Source: Sphingomonas ginsenosidivorax (GTDB taxonomy: Bacteria > Pseudomonadota > Alphaproteobacteria > Sphingomonadales > Sphingomonadaceae). Taken from it: 64,000 bases of DNA. Shown piece after piece: positions 1-9,251 of the stretch; within the stretch, counting starts at the first letter, position 1; the number at the start of each line of letters is the position of its first letter. Where the stretch lies: assembly GCF_007995065.1 (NCBI RefSeq), contig NZ_VOQR01000001.1, forward strand, positions 1,057,001 to 1,121,000, given 5' to 3'. The position numbers were made by a program, and so were the translations under genes. Below the pieces are notes generated by a model. It saw only the letters and a list, made by a program, of their open reading frames with translations. It did not search any database and had not been told where the DNA came from.

Positions 1-2315
1 TGCTCGGTCCGCGAGTGTCGTGGGCGATGGGGACGCCGTTCCATATCGTGTGGGCCGATGCCTGGGAGCAGGCAAAGCCGATCATCGACGAGGCGTTCGC
101 CGGCCGCAGCCAGCGCTTCACAGACCTGCCGTGGAGGCTCGACACGGACCGAGGCGCCGCCGACACCTGGTTCACGTTCTCCTATTCCCGGATCCTCGAC
201 CCGCAGGGTGCGATCGCGGGGCTCTTCATCTTCACCAACGAGACCACCGAGCGCGTGCTGGCCGATGCTGCGCTCCGCCAGAGCGAGGAGCGGCTGCGGC
301 TCGTGGTCGAGGGGGCGAAAGACCATGTGATCTTCACGACCGACGTGGGTGGGATCATCACGACCTGGTCGGCGGGCGCGCAGTCCGTCCTGGGATGGTC
401 GCCGGACGAAGCGATCGGGCAGTCGGCATCGATGATCTTTATCGAGGAGGACCGCGCGAAGGGTGCCGACGTTCGCGAGATTGCGGGGGCGGTCCGCGAT
501 GGCTGCGCGATCGACGAACGCTGGCACCTCCACCGGAATGGCTCGCAGGTCTTCCTGAGCGGGTCGATGCACCCGCTGCCGCCCGACGCGCAGGGCAATC
601 CGCGCGGGTTCCTCAAGATCGCCCGCGACGAGACCGAACGCCGAGAGGCCGAGCACGCGTTGCGGGCGAGCGAGGCGGCGGCGAAGGTCGACGCGCAACG
701 CGTCCAGCTCGCGCTGGCGGCGGGCGCCATCATCGGCACCTGGGTCTGGGACCTGCCGAACGATCGCTTCACGGTGGACGAACCCTTCGCACGGGCGTTC
801 GGGCTGGATCCCGCCATGGGCCGCGAAGGCCTCAGCCTCGAACAGGTGGTCGCGACCGTCCATCCGGAGGACCAGGCGGGTCTTGCAGACGCCATCAACG
901 AGGCGATCGCGCGCGGCGGGGCCTATGCGCATCAATATCGCACGCGGCGGGCGAACGGGCAGTACCACTGGCTGGAAGCGAACGGCCGCGTCGAGCATGC
1001 GCCCGACGGGACGCCGCTGAGTTTCCCCGGCGTTCTCATCGACGTCGAGGATCGGCGCAAGCTGTCGGAGGAACGCGACCGCGCGCTGACCGAGCTGCGG
1101 CGCCTCAACGACACGCTCGAGCAACGCGTCGCGGCGCGAACCGCCGATCTGATGCAGGCCGAAGAGGCGCTGCGTCAGGCGCAGAAGATGGAGGCGGTCG
1201 GCCAGCTGACCGGCGGACTGGCGCACGACTTCAACAATATGCTAACGGCGGTGACGGGCGGGCTCGAACTGCTGAGCCACCGGGTCGCTGCAGGGCAGTA
1301 CGACAAGCTCGATCGCTACATGACCATGGCGCTCAGCGGTGCGCATCGTGCCGCGGCGCTCACCCAGCGGCTGCTCGCCTTCTCGCGCCGCCAGACGCTG
1401 GCGCCGGTCTCCGTGGACGTGGACGAGCTCGTCGGCAGCATGACGGAGATCGTCAGCCGGACACTCGGCCCCTCGATCGAGCTGCGGGTCTCGACCACCC
1501 CGGACATCTGGCGCGTGCTGGCGGACGCTCCCCAGCTGGAAAGCGCGTTGCTGAACCTGTGCATCAATGCGCGGGATGCGATGCCTGACGGCGGGGTCCT
1601 GACAATCGAAACGGGCAACAAGACTCTTGATGTACGCTCCGCCGCGGCTCAGGAGCTCCCCGAAGGCGACTACGTCTCGCTGTGCGTCACCGACACCGGT
1701 ACCGGCATGCCGCCGGACGTGATCGCGCGCGTGTTCGACCCGTTCTTCACCACCAAGCCGATCGGCGAAGGCACCGGCCTTGGCCTGTCGATGATCTACG
1801 GGTTCGTCCGGCAGTCCGGTGGCCAGGTGCGGATCTATTCGGAAGTCGGGATCGGCACGACGATGTGCCTCTATTTGCCGCGGCTCATGGGGACCGGACA
1901 GGGGATCGAGGAGGTTGCCAAGCCGGCGGACCGGCTTCGCGCCGGGGTCGGGCAGACGGTGCTGCTCGTCGAAGACGAGGACGCGATCCGGGAGCTGGTC
2001 ACGGAGATCCTCAGCGAGGCCGGCTACCGGGTGCTGACGGCCAAGACCGGGCCGCTCGGTGTCGCCCTGTTGCAGTCGGGCGAGCGGATAGACCTGCTGA
2101 TCACGGACGTCGGCCTGCCGGGCGGTCTCAACGGACGCCAGGTGGCGGACGCGGGACGAGCCTTCCGGCCGGATCTCAAGGTGCTGTTCGTCACGGGATA
2201 TGCGGCCAATGCCGCCGTGGGCGCCGGGCATCTCGACACCGGCATGGCCGTGCTGACCAAGCCGTTCAATATTCTCGATTTGGAGCAGCGGGTGGGGAAG
2301 ATGCTTTCGATGTAG
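1..2315 (+). CDS. Hybrid sensor histidine kinase with PAS domains and receiver (5' truncated by window edge)
   Basis: A multi-PAS hybrid kinase that would sense a signal through PAS domains, autophosphorylate and pass the phosphate to its own receiver. The frame is open to the left edge and the first visible residues are already inside a PAS fold, so the start lies upstream; the GTG at 15 is only an internal candidate. Numbering from that GTG: PAS remnant to about 90, second PAS about 95-215, a PAS_3-type domain about 225-350, a helical linker, then the HisKA H-box (HDFNN, His near 404). The ATPase domain shows an N-box (NARDAMPDGG), DTGTGMP and GTGLGLSM. The C-terminal receiver has acidic residues in VEDED, phospho-acceptor Asp near 698 (ITDVGLPG) and the conserved Lys in LTKPF. 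There is no membrane segment in the visible part. The signal and output partner are unknown. Confidence 0.9.
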   Translation, partial: LGPRVSWAMGTPFHIVWADAWEQAKPIIDEAFAGRSQRFTDLPWRLDTDRGAADTWFTFSYSRILDPQGAIAGLFIFTNETTERVLADAALRQSEERLRLVVEGAKDHVIFTTDVGGIITTWSAGAQSVLGWSPDEAIGQSASMIFIEEDRAKGADVREIAGAVRDGCAIDERWHLHRNGSQVFLSGSMHPLPPDAQGNPRGFLKIARDETERREAEHALRASEAAAKVDAQRVQLALAAGAIIGTWVWDLPNDRFTVDEPFARAFGLDPAMGREGLSLEQVVATVHPEDQAGLADAINEAIARGGAYAHQYRTRRANGQYHWLEANGRVEHAPDGTPLSFPGVLIDVEDRRKLSEERDRALTELRRLNDTLEQRVAARTADLMQAEEALRQAQKMEAVGQLTGGLAHDFNNMLTAVTGGLELLSHRVAAGQYDKLDRYMTMALSGAHRAAALTQRLLAFSRRQTLAPVSVDVDELVGSMTEIVSRTLGPSIELRVSTTPDIWRVLADAPQLESALLNLCINARDAMPDGGVLTIETGNKTLDVRSAAAQELPEGDYVSLCVTDTGTGMPPDVIARVFDPFFTTKPIGEGTGLGLSMIYGFVRQSGGQVRIYSEVGIGTTMCLYLPRLMGTGQGIEEVAKPADRLRAGVGQTVLLVEDEDAIRELVTEILSEAGYRVLTAKTGPLGVALLQSGERIDLLITDVGLPGGLNGRQVADAGRAFRPDLKVLFVTGYAANAAVGAGHLDTGMAVLTKPFNILDLEQRVGKMLSM

Positions 2316-2330
2316 CGCTGCGGGTGTGCG

Positions 2331-3719
2331 TTACCGCAGGTCGACGCCGAGCCTGGCCTCCATTTCCTCGAGCGGAACGCCTTTGGTTTCGGGGAAGTAC
2401 AGCAGCACCACGACGAACTGCACGGCCATCATTGCGGCGAAGACGAGGAACGGCAGCCCGGCCGACCAGGCGGCGACGGTCGGGAAGACGGCCGCGATTG
2501 CCGCGTTCAGGCCCCAGTGCGTGCTGGCCCCGACCGCGCTGCCGCGAGCGCGCACGGCCGTGGGAAAGACTTCGCTGATATAGACCCAGATCACGGCGCC
2601 GGTGCTGGGCGCGAAGAAGGCGATGAAGCCGATCAGCGCATAGAGCAACACGCCGTCGGGCAGGACGTGGAGGAGCGCCAGCCCGGCGATGGCGAGGCAC
2701 ACCGACATGCCGGCGGCACCGACCAGAAGCAGCGTGCGCCGCCCGAGCCGGTCGATCAGCAGCATGCCGACCAGCGTGAAGACCATGTTGACGACGCCGA
2801 TGATGATCGCCTGCAGGTTGGGCGACAGATCGCCGGCCTTCGCGAAGATATCGTTGAGGTAATAGAGGATCGCGTTGATCCCCGACAGCTGGTTGAAGCC
2901 CGAGACCAGGATGGCCAGCACGATGGGCTTGCGGTGGCGCGTCCAGGACAATGCCACCTGCTCGGTGCTCTGCGACAGCGCCTGGCGGATCGATGCGATC
3001 TCGGCATGTGCGGCGTCGCCGGTCATCCCGATCCGCGCGAGTGCAGCGGTTGCTTCGTCGGTCTCGCCGCGGCCCACCAGCCAGCGGGGGCTGTTGGGAA
3101 TGCGGAACAGCAGGATCATGAACAGCAGCGCGGGCGCCGCGGCGACGCCGAGCTTCCACCGCCATTCGGCGTCGCCCAGGCCCATCGAGGCGATCACCGC
3201 GTTGGAGACATAGGCGAGCAGGATGCCCAGGATGACGTTGAACTGGAACATCGCGACGAGCGTGCCGCGCCGGCTGGGGGGCGCGACCTCGGCGATGTAG
3301 ACTGGCGCGAGGACCGACGATCCGCCCACCGCCAGCCCGCACAATACCCGGAAACCCATCAGCGAACCCCAGTTCCACGACAGCGCGCTGCCGACGCCCG
3401 CGACGATGTAGAAGACGGCGAGGATGCGCAGCGTGTTGCGGCTGCCGAAGCGATCGCCGGGCTTGCCCGCGAACAGCGCGCCGATCAGCGTCCCCCAAAG
3501 CGCGGACGAGACGGTGATCCCGAGCCAGGTCGGCGTCAGCGCGAACTCGCGCGTCAATGCGTCGGTCGTGCCGGAAATCACCGCGGTGTCGAACCCGAAC
3601 AGCAGGCCGGCAAGCGACGCCGTGGCGATACACGCCAACAGCCCCGGAGTGAGCAACGAGGGTTCACCAGGCGTAGGGGGGGGCGTGGGCGTGGTGGACG
3701 GGACGGCGGTGGCGGCCAT
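2331..3719 (-). CDS. MFS sugar transporter (sugar porter family)
   Basis: A 12-helix inner-membrane sugar:proton symporter of the XylE/GalP/AraE type. Visible family signatures are the loop after helix 2 (GDRFGSRNTLR), the PESPRWL-like stretch (IPNSPRWLVGRG) near the central loop, RLGRRTLLLVG in the second half and the C-terminal PETKG motif (FPETKGVPLEEME). The chosen ATG at 3719 gives 462 aa; the frame continues upstream to 3833, but that extension is arginine-rich and not membrane-like. The N-terminus carries a proline/threonine-rich cytoplasmic tail before helix 1. The gene lies 146 bp downstream of the hydrolase gene on the same strand and converges with the histidine kinase. The sugar cannot be told from sequence. 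Confidence 0.9.
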   Translation of the reverse strand: MAATAVPSTTPTPPPTPGEPSLLTPGLLACIATASLAGLLFGFDTAVISGTTDALTREFALTPTWLGITVSSALWGTLIGALFAGKPGDRFGSRNTLRILAVFYIVAGVGSALSWNWGSLMGFRVLCGLAVGGSSVLAPVYIAEVAPPSRRGTLVAMFQFNVILGILLAYVSNAVIASMGLGDAEWRWKLGVAAAPALLFMILLFRIPNSPRWLVGRGETDEATAALARIGMTGDAAHAEIASIRQALSQSTEQVALSWTRHRKPIVLAILVSGFNQLSGINAILYYLNDIFAKAGDLSPNLQAIIIGVVNMVFTLVGMLLIDRLGRRTLLLVGAAGMSVCLAIAGLALLHVLPDGVLLYALIGFIAFFAPSTGAVIWVYISEVFPTAVRARGSAVGASTHWGLNAAIAAVFPTVAAWSAGLPFLVFAAMMAVQFVVVLLYFPETKGVPLEEMEARLGVDLR

Positions 3720-3865
3720 ATCGATAGTATCCGTTGCAAGCTCGGCATGACTACGCACGAGACGTTGAAAACGCTGCAGATTGCGGGCGGCCCGGACGAA
3801 CCGGCGAGCGGGATGAGGACGTACGGACCGCACCGGCCATCACGTCGGGCCCCGCCTTGTCCGCA

Positions 3866-4963
3866 CTAGTCGGTTCGTCGGAGCAGGTCTGCAAGGTCCT
3901 GTTTCCAGAACCGGGCGGCGGTGTGGGTGCCATGGCCGCGGGTATCCGCGCTCTCCGGGATCATCCGGAAGCGCGCGTCCTTCATGCGGGCGACCGCGCG
4001 TTGCGGGTAGTCGAGCGCGCGGGGATTGATGAAGTCGTCGGCCGAATTGATCCACGTCGTGGGGGCGGTGATCGCCTCCAGCCGGGACCAGGGCGCATAG
4101 GTTCGCGACGCATCGAGCTGATAGACGAGGTCGTTGGCGTCCGTCCCGGCGATCGATGCCGCGACGCGCTGTTCGGCGAATGCCTCGGCTGCGTCGCGCC
4201 CGGGGTAGCGATCCTGGAAGTAGAGCGGCGCGGCGCCCGCGACGAACAGCAGGCTGGCGGCCGTGCGCAAGCCCTGGACCGGGGGCGTGGCGTACTCGCC
4301 GCCCGCCCAGGCCGGATCGGCCTTGATCCCGTCGATCGCCAGTTTCCGCCACATGCGGTTGAGCCCCGCGATCTCCACGGGTTCGCAGGCAAGCGGCATG
4401 AGCGCGCGGGCGAAGTCGGGGTATGTTTCGCCCCAGACCAGGCTTTGCATGCAGCCCATCGAGGTTCCCATGATCAGCCGCATGCGGCGGATGCCGAGCC
4501 CGTCGTGGAGCAGGCGGTACTGCGCCTCGACCATGTCGTCATAGTCGTAGTGCGGGAACCGCATGTGCAGCCCATCGGACGGCTTCGACGATGCGCCATG
4601 GCCGATGCCGTCGGGGAGGATTATCCAGTAGCGCGTGATGTCGAGCGGTTGCCCCGGGCCGTAGAGCTCGTCGGCGAATTGCGGGCTGAGAAACTGGCGA
4701 CCCGTACCGCCCGTGCCGTGCAGCACCATGACCGCATTGTCGATCTCGCCCCGGGCATTCCGGTGGGGCTGCCCCAGCATCGTGTAGGCAATGCGCAACG
4801 CCGGCAGGGCGTCGCCCGAGCGGAAGCGAAACCCGCGAATGGTGTAGTGCGCATCGCGCGCCGGCCATTTCGAGGTCGGCGGGGCTGTCTTGACCGCCGG
4901 GGTGAGCGGCGGCGTCTGCGTGGCGGCGGCCTGGAGCAGCAGGAGCGAGAGGAGAAACGACAT
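3866..4963 (-). CDS. Exported alpha/beta hydrolase, homoserine O-acetyltransferase (MetX)-like
   Basis: An alpha/beta-hydrolase-fold protein of 365 aa resembling the MetX acyltransferase family. It begins with a short hydrophobic signal-like stretch (MSFLLSLLLLQAAA), unusual for true MetX. The oxyanion-side motif LHGTGGTG is near residue 82, the nucleophile elbow GTSMG puts the catalytic Ser at 168, a likely Asp is in NSADDF and the likely catalytic His is in RGHGTH near the C-terminus. The gene starts 51 bp after the siderophore receptor on the same strand, so it probably belongs to the same transcript. Because it appears exported and sits with iron-uptake genes, an esterase or hydrolase acting on an imported ligand is more likely than methionine synthesis, but that is inference. 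Confidence 0.8.
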   Translation of the reverse strand: MSFLLSLLLLQAAATQTPPLTPAVKTAPPTSKWPARDAHYTIRGFRFRSGDALPALRIAYTMLGQPHRNARGEIDNAVMVLHGTGGTGRQFLSPQFADELYGPGQPLDITRYWIILPDGIGHGASSKPSDGLHMRFPHYDYDDMVEAQYRLLHDGLGIRRMRLIMGTSMGCMQSLVWGETYPDFARALMPLACEPVEIAGLNRMWRKLAIDGIKADPAWAGGEYATPPVQGLRTAASLLFVAGAAPLYFQDRYPGRDAAEAFAEQRVAASIAGTDANDLVYQLDASRTYAPWSRLEAITAPTTWINSADDFINPRALDYPQRAVARMKDARFRMIPESADTRGHGTHTAARFWKQDLADLLRRTD

Positions 4964-5014
4964 GGCCTATCGTTGCGCCTAACCCTGCCGTACGCAAGCG
5001 TCGCGAGCTCGATC

Positions 5015-7204
5015 CTACAGGTCCATCGACGCCGACAGCTTGACCGTCCGCGGCGCGCCTTGCAGCAGGTCGGGGCGCGAGCTGTCGAAGGCGGTCGCCC
5101 AATATCGCTTGTTCGCCAGATTATCGACGCCGACGCGCAGCGTCAGCGGCCGGTCGCTGACCACCGCGACATAGCGGGCGCCGAGGTCGAAGCGGGTCCA
5201 GCTCGGCAGTGACAGCGTGTTCGCGGCGTTGGCGGGCTGCTCGCCGGTGTGCACGACGCGACCGGTCAGCGTCAGCGCCCGGACGAACGGCAGGTCCCAT
5301 TCGGCGTTGCCGTTGATGAGGTAGTCCGGCACGCCGGCCACCTTGCGCCCTTCGTTGAGCCCGTTGGTCTGACGCCGCAACCGCGCGTCGAGCACCGACC
5401 CGCCGGCGATGATCCGCAATCCCTCGATCGGCTCTGCCTGGAGGCTCAGCTCGATCCCCTTGTTGCGCTGCAGCCCCGAGGCCTCGAAGCGCGCTGCGTT
5501 GGCAGGCGGTGCCGGGAGCGCGGTCGCGATCGCGGTCGCCCGTTCGGTCTTGAAGAACGAGAGGCTCGCGGTCAGCATGTCGAGGGTCAGCTTGCCGCCG
5601 ACCTCGTACTGGGTCGAGCGGAACGGCGGCAGTACCTCGCCGACATTGACGATGTTGAGGCCGCCGCTGATCGGGGGTGCGGTCGCGCCTTGCACGAGCG
5701 CCTCGATGCGGTTGGCGTAGAGCGAGACATGGTCGACCGGCTTGACCACCACGCCTGCAACCGGCGTAATCGCGTCCTTGCGATACTCGCCGCTCTGCAG
5801 CGCGGTCATGTTCGAATAGCTCTTCACCACGATCTGCTGCAGGCGCAGCCCGCCCGTCAGCAGGATGCGATCGTCCCACAGACCGATGGTATCCGATGCG
5901 AACGTACTCGTCAGGCGGGTCCGCGAGATCGGGAAGGGATCGTCCAGGTTCCCGCCGCGCGAGGTGACACGACTGGGTTGCGGCACGACGACCGGCGCAT
6001 AGATATTCGTAGTGCCTGACGAGATCGCGTAGAATTCGAACGCATTGCGGTTGGTCAGCCAGTTCATCGACCCGCCGACGTTGAATTCGTGGGTCACGCC
6101 GCCCGCGGCAAGCTTCACGCGTACGCCCGCCTGTGCGGCTTCGTTGTTGTCGGTGCGGGGGATCAGCGAGCCCGACACCGACGCCGTTCCGGTCGTCGCG
6201 TCGAGCAGCGACAGCGTGCTGTAGAAGCCATCCTCGGATCCGTCGCGCGCACCGAAGGCGGCATAGGCCATCGCCGCGTCCGACAGGTCGTATTCCGCGC
6301 GGAACTGGCCGTAGACGTCGCGCAGGTTGGTGAAATAATAGGGCTGGCCGTAATTGGTCGTGGCCTTCGGCACGCGTGGAATGACCGTGATCGCAGCGGG
6401 GAGCGTCAGCTTGGGCCGGATCTGGTTCACCCGCACCTTCTGGTAGGCGAGATCGAGCGACAGTCTGAGCGGACCATTGTCATAGTCGATCGCACCGCCC
6501 AGCAGGTAGGCGCTGCGGAATTCGTCGTCGATCGCGACATCGCCGCGCCGCGCCGCGCCGTTGATACGCACGCCCCATTCGCCACCGGCACCGAGGCGGC
6601 GACTGACGTCGAAGCTGCCACCGACATGCCCGCTGGACGTGTAGTTCGTCGTCAGACGGGTCAGCGGCGTCCTGCCCGCGCGCTTGGGGACGAGGTTGAC
6701 GCTGCCGCCGATCCCGGTGCCGCCCGGGGCCGCGCCGTTGAGGAACGCGCTCGCCCCGTTCAGGACCTGGACCGCCTCATAGAGTTCGGGCGCGATCAGC
6801 TGGCGCGGGGTGATGCCGTAGAGGCCGTCGAACGCGATATCGTCGCCGGACAGCGCGAAGCCGCGGATCACGAACTGCTCCGCGGCGTTGCCGAAGCCAT
6901 AGCTCGTCCGCACCGACGGGTCGTTGTCGAGTACCTGGCCGAGCGTCTGCGGCTGCTGGTTGAGGATCAGCGCGGCATTGTAGCTCTTGATCTCGAAGGG
7001 GACGTCTTCCGCCGGTTTGTCGCCGAGAACGCCGACCCGCCCGTCGTGCGTCACGCCGGTCCGGTTCGCCTTCTGCGCAGTGATGACGATCTCTTCGGTG
7101 CGGTCGTCGGCCGCGCCCTCCTGCGCGGTGGCGGGACATGCCAAGGCCAGTGCGGATACGCCGGCCGTCAGGCGCAGGAAAGAGCGGGTCTTGGTCACGG
7201 GCAT
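5015..7204 (-). CDS. TonB-dependent siderophore receptor
   Basis: An outer-membrane, 729-aa TonB-dependent receptor of the ferric-siderophore class. A signal peptide (LALACPATAQ) is followed by a TonB-box-like EEIVITAQK, then a plug with LGQVLDNDPSVRTSYGFGN, FVIRGF and GGTGIGGSVNLVPKR. It ends in a 22-strand barrel with a typical C-terminus (VDNLANKRYWA...LSASMDL). The gene follows the PepSY protein and its small partner with a 37-bp gap, a common arrangement in which the membrane protein is thought to serve in ferric-siderophore reduction. It is probably regulated with that operon by iron. The actual siderophore is unknown and no biosynthetic genes are nearby. Confidence 0.9.
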   Translation of the reverse strand: MPVTKTRSFLRLTAGVSALALACPATAQEGAADDRTEEIVITAQKANRTGVTHDGRVGVLGDKPAEDVPFEIKSYNAALILNQQPQTLGQVLDNDPSVRTSYGFGNAAEQFVIRGFALSGDDIAFDGLYGITPRQLIAPELYEAVQVLNGASAFLNGAAPGGTGIGGSVNLVPKRAGRTPLTRLTTNYTSSGHVGGSFDVSRRLGAGGEWGVRINGAARRGDVAIDDEFRSAYLLGGAIDYDNGPLRLSLDLAYQKVRVNQIRPKLTLPAAITVIPRVPKATTNYGQPYYFTNLRDVYGQFRAEYDLSDAAMAYAAFGARDGSEDGFYSTLSLLDATTGTASVSGSLIPRTDNNEAAQAGVRVKLAAGGVTHEFNVGGSMNWLTNRNAFEFYAISSGTTNIYAPVVVPQPSRVTSRGGNLDDPFPISRTRLTSTFASDTIGLWDDRILLTGGLRLQQIVVKSYSNMTALQSGEYRKDAITPVAGVVVKPVDHVSLYANRIEALVQGATAPPISGGLNIVNVGEVLPPFRSTQYEVGGKLTLDMLTASLSFFKTERATAIATALPAPPANAARFEASGLQRNKGIELSLQAEPIEGLRIIAGGSVLDARLRRQTNGLNEGRKVAGVPDYLINGNAEWDLPFVRALTLTGRVVHTGEQPANAANTLSLPSWTRFDLGARYVAVVSDRPLTLRVGVDNLANKRYWATAFDSSRPDLLQGAPRTVKLSASMDL

Positions 7205-7241
7205 GTCCTTGATGGCGCCGGCTGCGGCGCGATGATGTCGT

Positions 7242-7433
7242 TCAGGTGCGGCGGGCGCGCATGGCCCAGGCGACGGTCAGGATCGGTACGGCGAGACCCG
7301 CCCACGACAGCGCGTCGCGCCAGCCGTCGCCGGTCAGCGCCGCGATCAGCGCGACGATCGTGAGCGCTGCGATCACCAGGGGGGCGGCGAAGATCGCGCG
7401 GAGGCTTTGCCGCGACGGTCGGCGCTGCGTCAT
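7242..7433 (-). CDS. Small two-helix membrane protein of a PepSY/siderophore-receptor operon
   Basis: A 63-aa protein with a basic N-terminus (MTQRRPSRQSLR) and two hydrophobic helices separated by the short polar turn TGDGWRD, ending in a basic tail (MRARRT). The ATG overlaps the TGA of the upstream PepSY gene (ATGA), indicating translational coupling. Small proteins of this layout are often found between PepSY proteins and TonB receptors in proteobacteria. No enzymatic motif is visible and the function is unknown; a subunit or stabiliser of the PepSY protein is a guess. Confidence 0.75.
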   Translation of the reverse strand: MTQRRPSRQSLRAIFAAPLVIAALTIVALIAALTGDGWRDALSWAGLAVPILTVAWAMRARRT

Positions 7434-8596
7434 TCTGCGGGCATCACGACGCCGCCGGTTTCGACTTCGCGGACATGCGCCGCGGACGAGGCACGTCGCT
7501 TGCCGAGCCACAGGTACAGGCCGGTGACGAGAACCACGATCGTGAACAGGTCCAGCACGGCCCACAGGATCTTGAGGGGTAGCCCGCCATAATCGCCGAA
7601 ATGCAGCGGGCGCGAGAGCGACAGCGCCTTGTTGTACCAGGGCATCGACCGCGCGGTCGTGAACGCACCCGTCTCGGCGTCGATCAGTGCGGGCGTCAGC
7701 AGATGCTGGGTCAGCGGCGTGTCGCCCTGGAAGAACACGGCATAATGATGCTTCGAACTGAAGCTGCCACCCGGAAAACCGATGAACTGCGGATTGTTGC
7801 CTGGCAGCGCTTTCCGCGCCGCGGCCATCGCGGTGTCCAGCGAGCCGTACCGCGAGGGCGGGAGCGCCGCCTTGCTCGCATAGGCGCGCGTCATCGCGGC
7901 CAGCTCGTTCCGCTGCCAGAGGGCGTTGATCGGCTTTTCCAGCGTGTTGATCACGCCGGTGAGCCCGACGACGGTCATCCACGCCAGCGCGACGATGCCG
8001 AGCAGGTTGTGATAATCGAGCCATTTCAACCGCGTGCTGCGCGACGTTCTGAGCGTGCCGAAGGCGAGCCTGCGCATGAAGGGGGCGTAGAGCACCACGC
8101 CGGACACCAGCGCGGCGGTGAACGCGAGGCCCATCGCGCCCAGAAACAGCATGCCCGGCAGCCCCAGGAACATATCCGTATGGAGATCGAGCAGGAACCG
8201 CATGACGCCCCCGCCGCCTTCCTTCGTCAGCAGCGCGCCGGTCGACCGATCGAACACCATGGTCGTCATCGCGGACCCGGGCGCGTCCGGCGTCGGTCCG
8301 GTGGTGATCGTCATCGACGGCTGATCATTGTCGAATGCCATGAACAGCGGCACTTCGCCGGGCCGGGCGGCGAGCGCTTTGGCCATCATGGTATCGAGGG
8401 GGAGCAGGCCCTGCGCGGTGCCGGACGAACCGACGCCGGGCATCCCGAACTGCTGGGTGCCGCCACCCATCTGGTCGATTTCGTCGCTGAAGATGAGCGG
8501 CAGGCCCGTGACGCACAGCATCAGCAGGAACAGCGTGCAGACCAGGCTGGTCCATTTGTGCACGAGATACCACGCGCGGATCGAGGGACTCGTCAT
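7430..8596 (-). CDS. PepSY-associated TM helix protein (putative ferric-siderophore reductase component)
   Basis: A 388-aa inner-membrane protein of the PepSY-TM family. An N-terminal helix follows HKWTSLVCTLFLLMLCVTGLPLIF, a large periplasmic PepSY-type region comes next, and further helices contain conserved histidines (DLHTDMFLG, YHNLLG) likely to bind haem. A last helix pair ends in LYLWLGKRR. Family members pair with siderophore receptors and are thought to reduce the imported ferric complex in the periplasm. It is the first gene of the minus-strand operon ending with the receptor and hydrolase, and a possible iron-responsive site lies in its upstream region. Confidence 0.87.
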   Translation of the reverse strand: MTSPSIRAWYLVHKWTSLVCTLFLLMLCVTGLPLIFSDEIDQMGGGTQQFGMPGVGSSGTAQGLLPLDTMMAKALAARPGEVPLFMAFDNDQPSMTITTGPTPDAPGSAMTTMVFDRSTGALLTKEGGGGVMRFLLDLHTDMFLGLPGMLFLGAMGLAFTAALVSGVVLYAPFMRRLAFGTLRTSRSTRLKWLDYHNLLGIVALAWMTVVGLTGVINTLEKPINALWQRNELAAMTRAYASKAALPPSRYGSLDTAMAAARKALPGNNPQFIGFPGGSFSSKHHYAVFFQGDTPLTQHLLTPALIDAETGAFTTARSMPWYNKALSLSRPLHFGDYGGLPLKILWAVLDLFTIVVLVTGLYLWLGKRRASSAAHVREVETGGVVMPAE

Positions 8597-8617
8597 CAGG
8601 GTGCGTTTGCCGGGAAG

Positions 8618-8636
8618 TTGATATCAATTCGCAATA
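8618..8636 (-). promoter_or_regulatory. Possible iron-responsive (Fur-like) operator upstream of the PepSY operon
   Basis: An AT-rich, partly dyad-symmetric stretch (TATTGCGAATTGATATCAA read on the minus strand) lies 22 bp before the PepSY start, in an otherwise GC-rich region. It contains the perfect inner palindrome TTGATATCAA. Position and composition suit a Fur/Irr-type operator for an iron operon, but it does not clearly match a consensus, so this is a weak call. Confidence 0.3.
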
Positions 8637-8864
8637 GCGCCGTACGCAGCCGTGCATGCGCTGTCAATTTGATCTTGGCCTGGCGGAGGGTGGGGGAGAC
8701 GGATCGGAGGCTGAATGAGCCACCTGCGGCGTGTTTGGTAGTTTTCGGCCCGAACGGCTGCCAACACTACTAGAAACCAACGATCGGGACGGAGGGTTCT
8801 GCACCCGGAACCATCAGCTTGAGCGCCGCTCCGGTTGGACATGGCGCCGACAACAGGGGTGTTT

Positions 8865-9230
8865 ATGTCAGACTATCGACGGGTCGCACGCGTCACGGGT
8901 ATCGTTGGAATGGGGATCGGCCTGGCCTCGCTGGCCGCGTGCGTGAACCCGTCCGCGAGGATCGCGACGTCGCTCGAGGGCTATGGCTTCCAGCCTGCCC
9001 AGTCGCAGTGTGTCGGCGACCGTCTCGAGGCGAACCTGTCGCTTGGTCAGCTCCAGCAACTCGGGCGTGCAGCCAGGGCATCACGCGACGGCGACACGAC
9101 GCCCGGCCGCCTGACCGCGAGCGACTTCGTCCGCGTGTCCGGCCAGGTGAAAGATCCGAAGGTCCCGTTCGAAGTCGCCAAGGCTGCCGCCGCGTGCGGC
9201 ATCCTGACCGACCCGGCGTCGCCGCTCTAG
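8865..9230 (+). CDS. Small lipoprotein of unknown function
   Basis: A 121-aa predicted lipoprotein. A lipobox (LAAC, Cys near residue 25) follows a hydrophobic signal segment, and after it the protein is soluble with conserved-looking cysteines (SQCVGDRL, AAACGIL) that could form a disulfide. The ATG at 8865 is preferred because it places a short basic segment (SDYRRVARV) before the signal helix; an upstream in-frame ATG at 8835 would add ten residues. It is divergent from the PepSY operon and convergent with the glycosyltransferase. No domain is recognised. Confidence 0.7.
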   Translation: MSDYRRVARVTGIVGMGIGLASLAACVNPSARIATSLEGYGFQPAQSQCVGDRLEANLSLGQLQQLGRAARASRDGDTTPGRLTASDFVRVSGQVKDPKVPFEVAKAAAACGILTDPASPL

Positions 9231-9251
9231 TCTCAATCCGTCGGCTGGATC

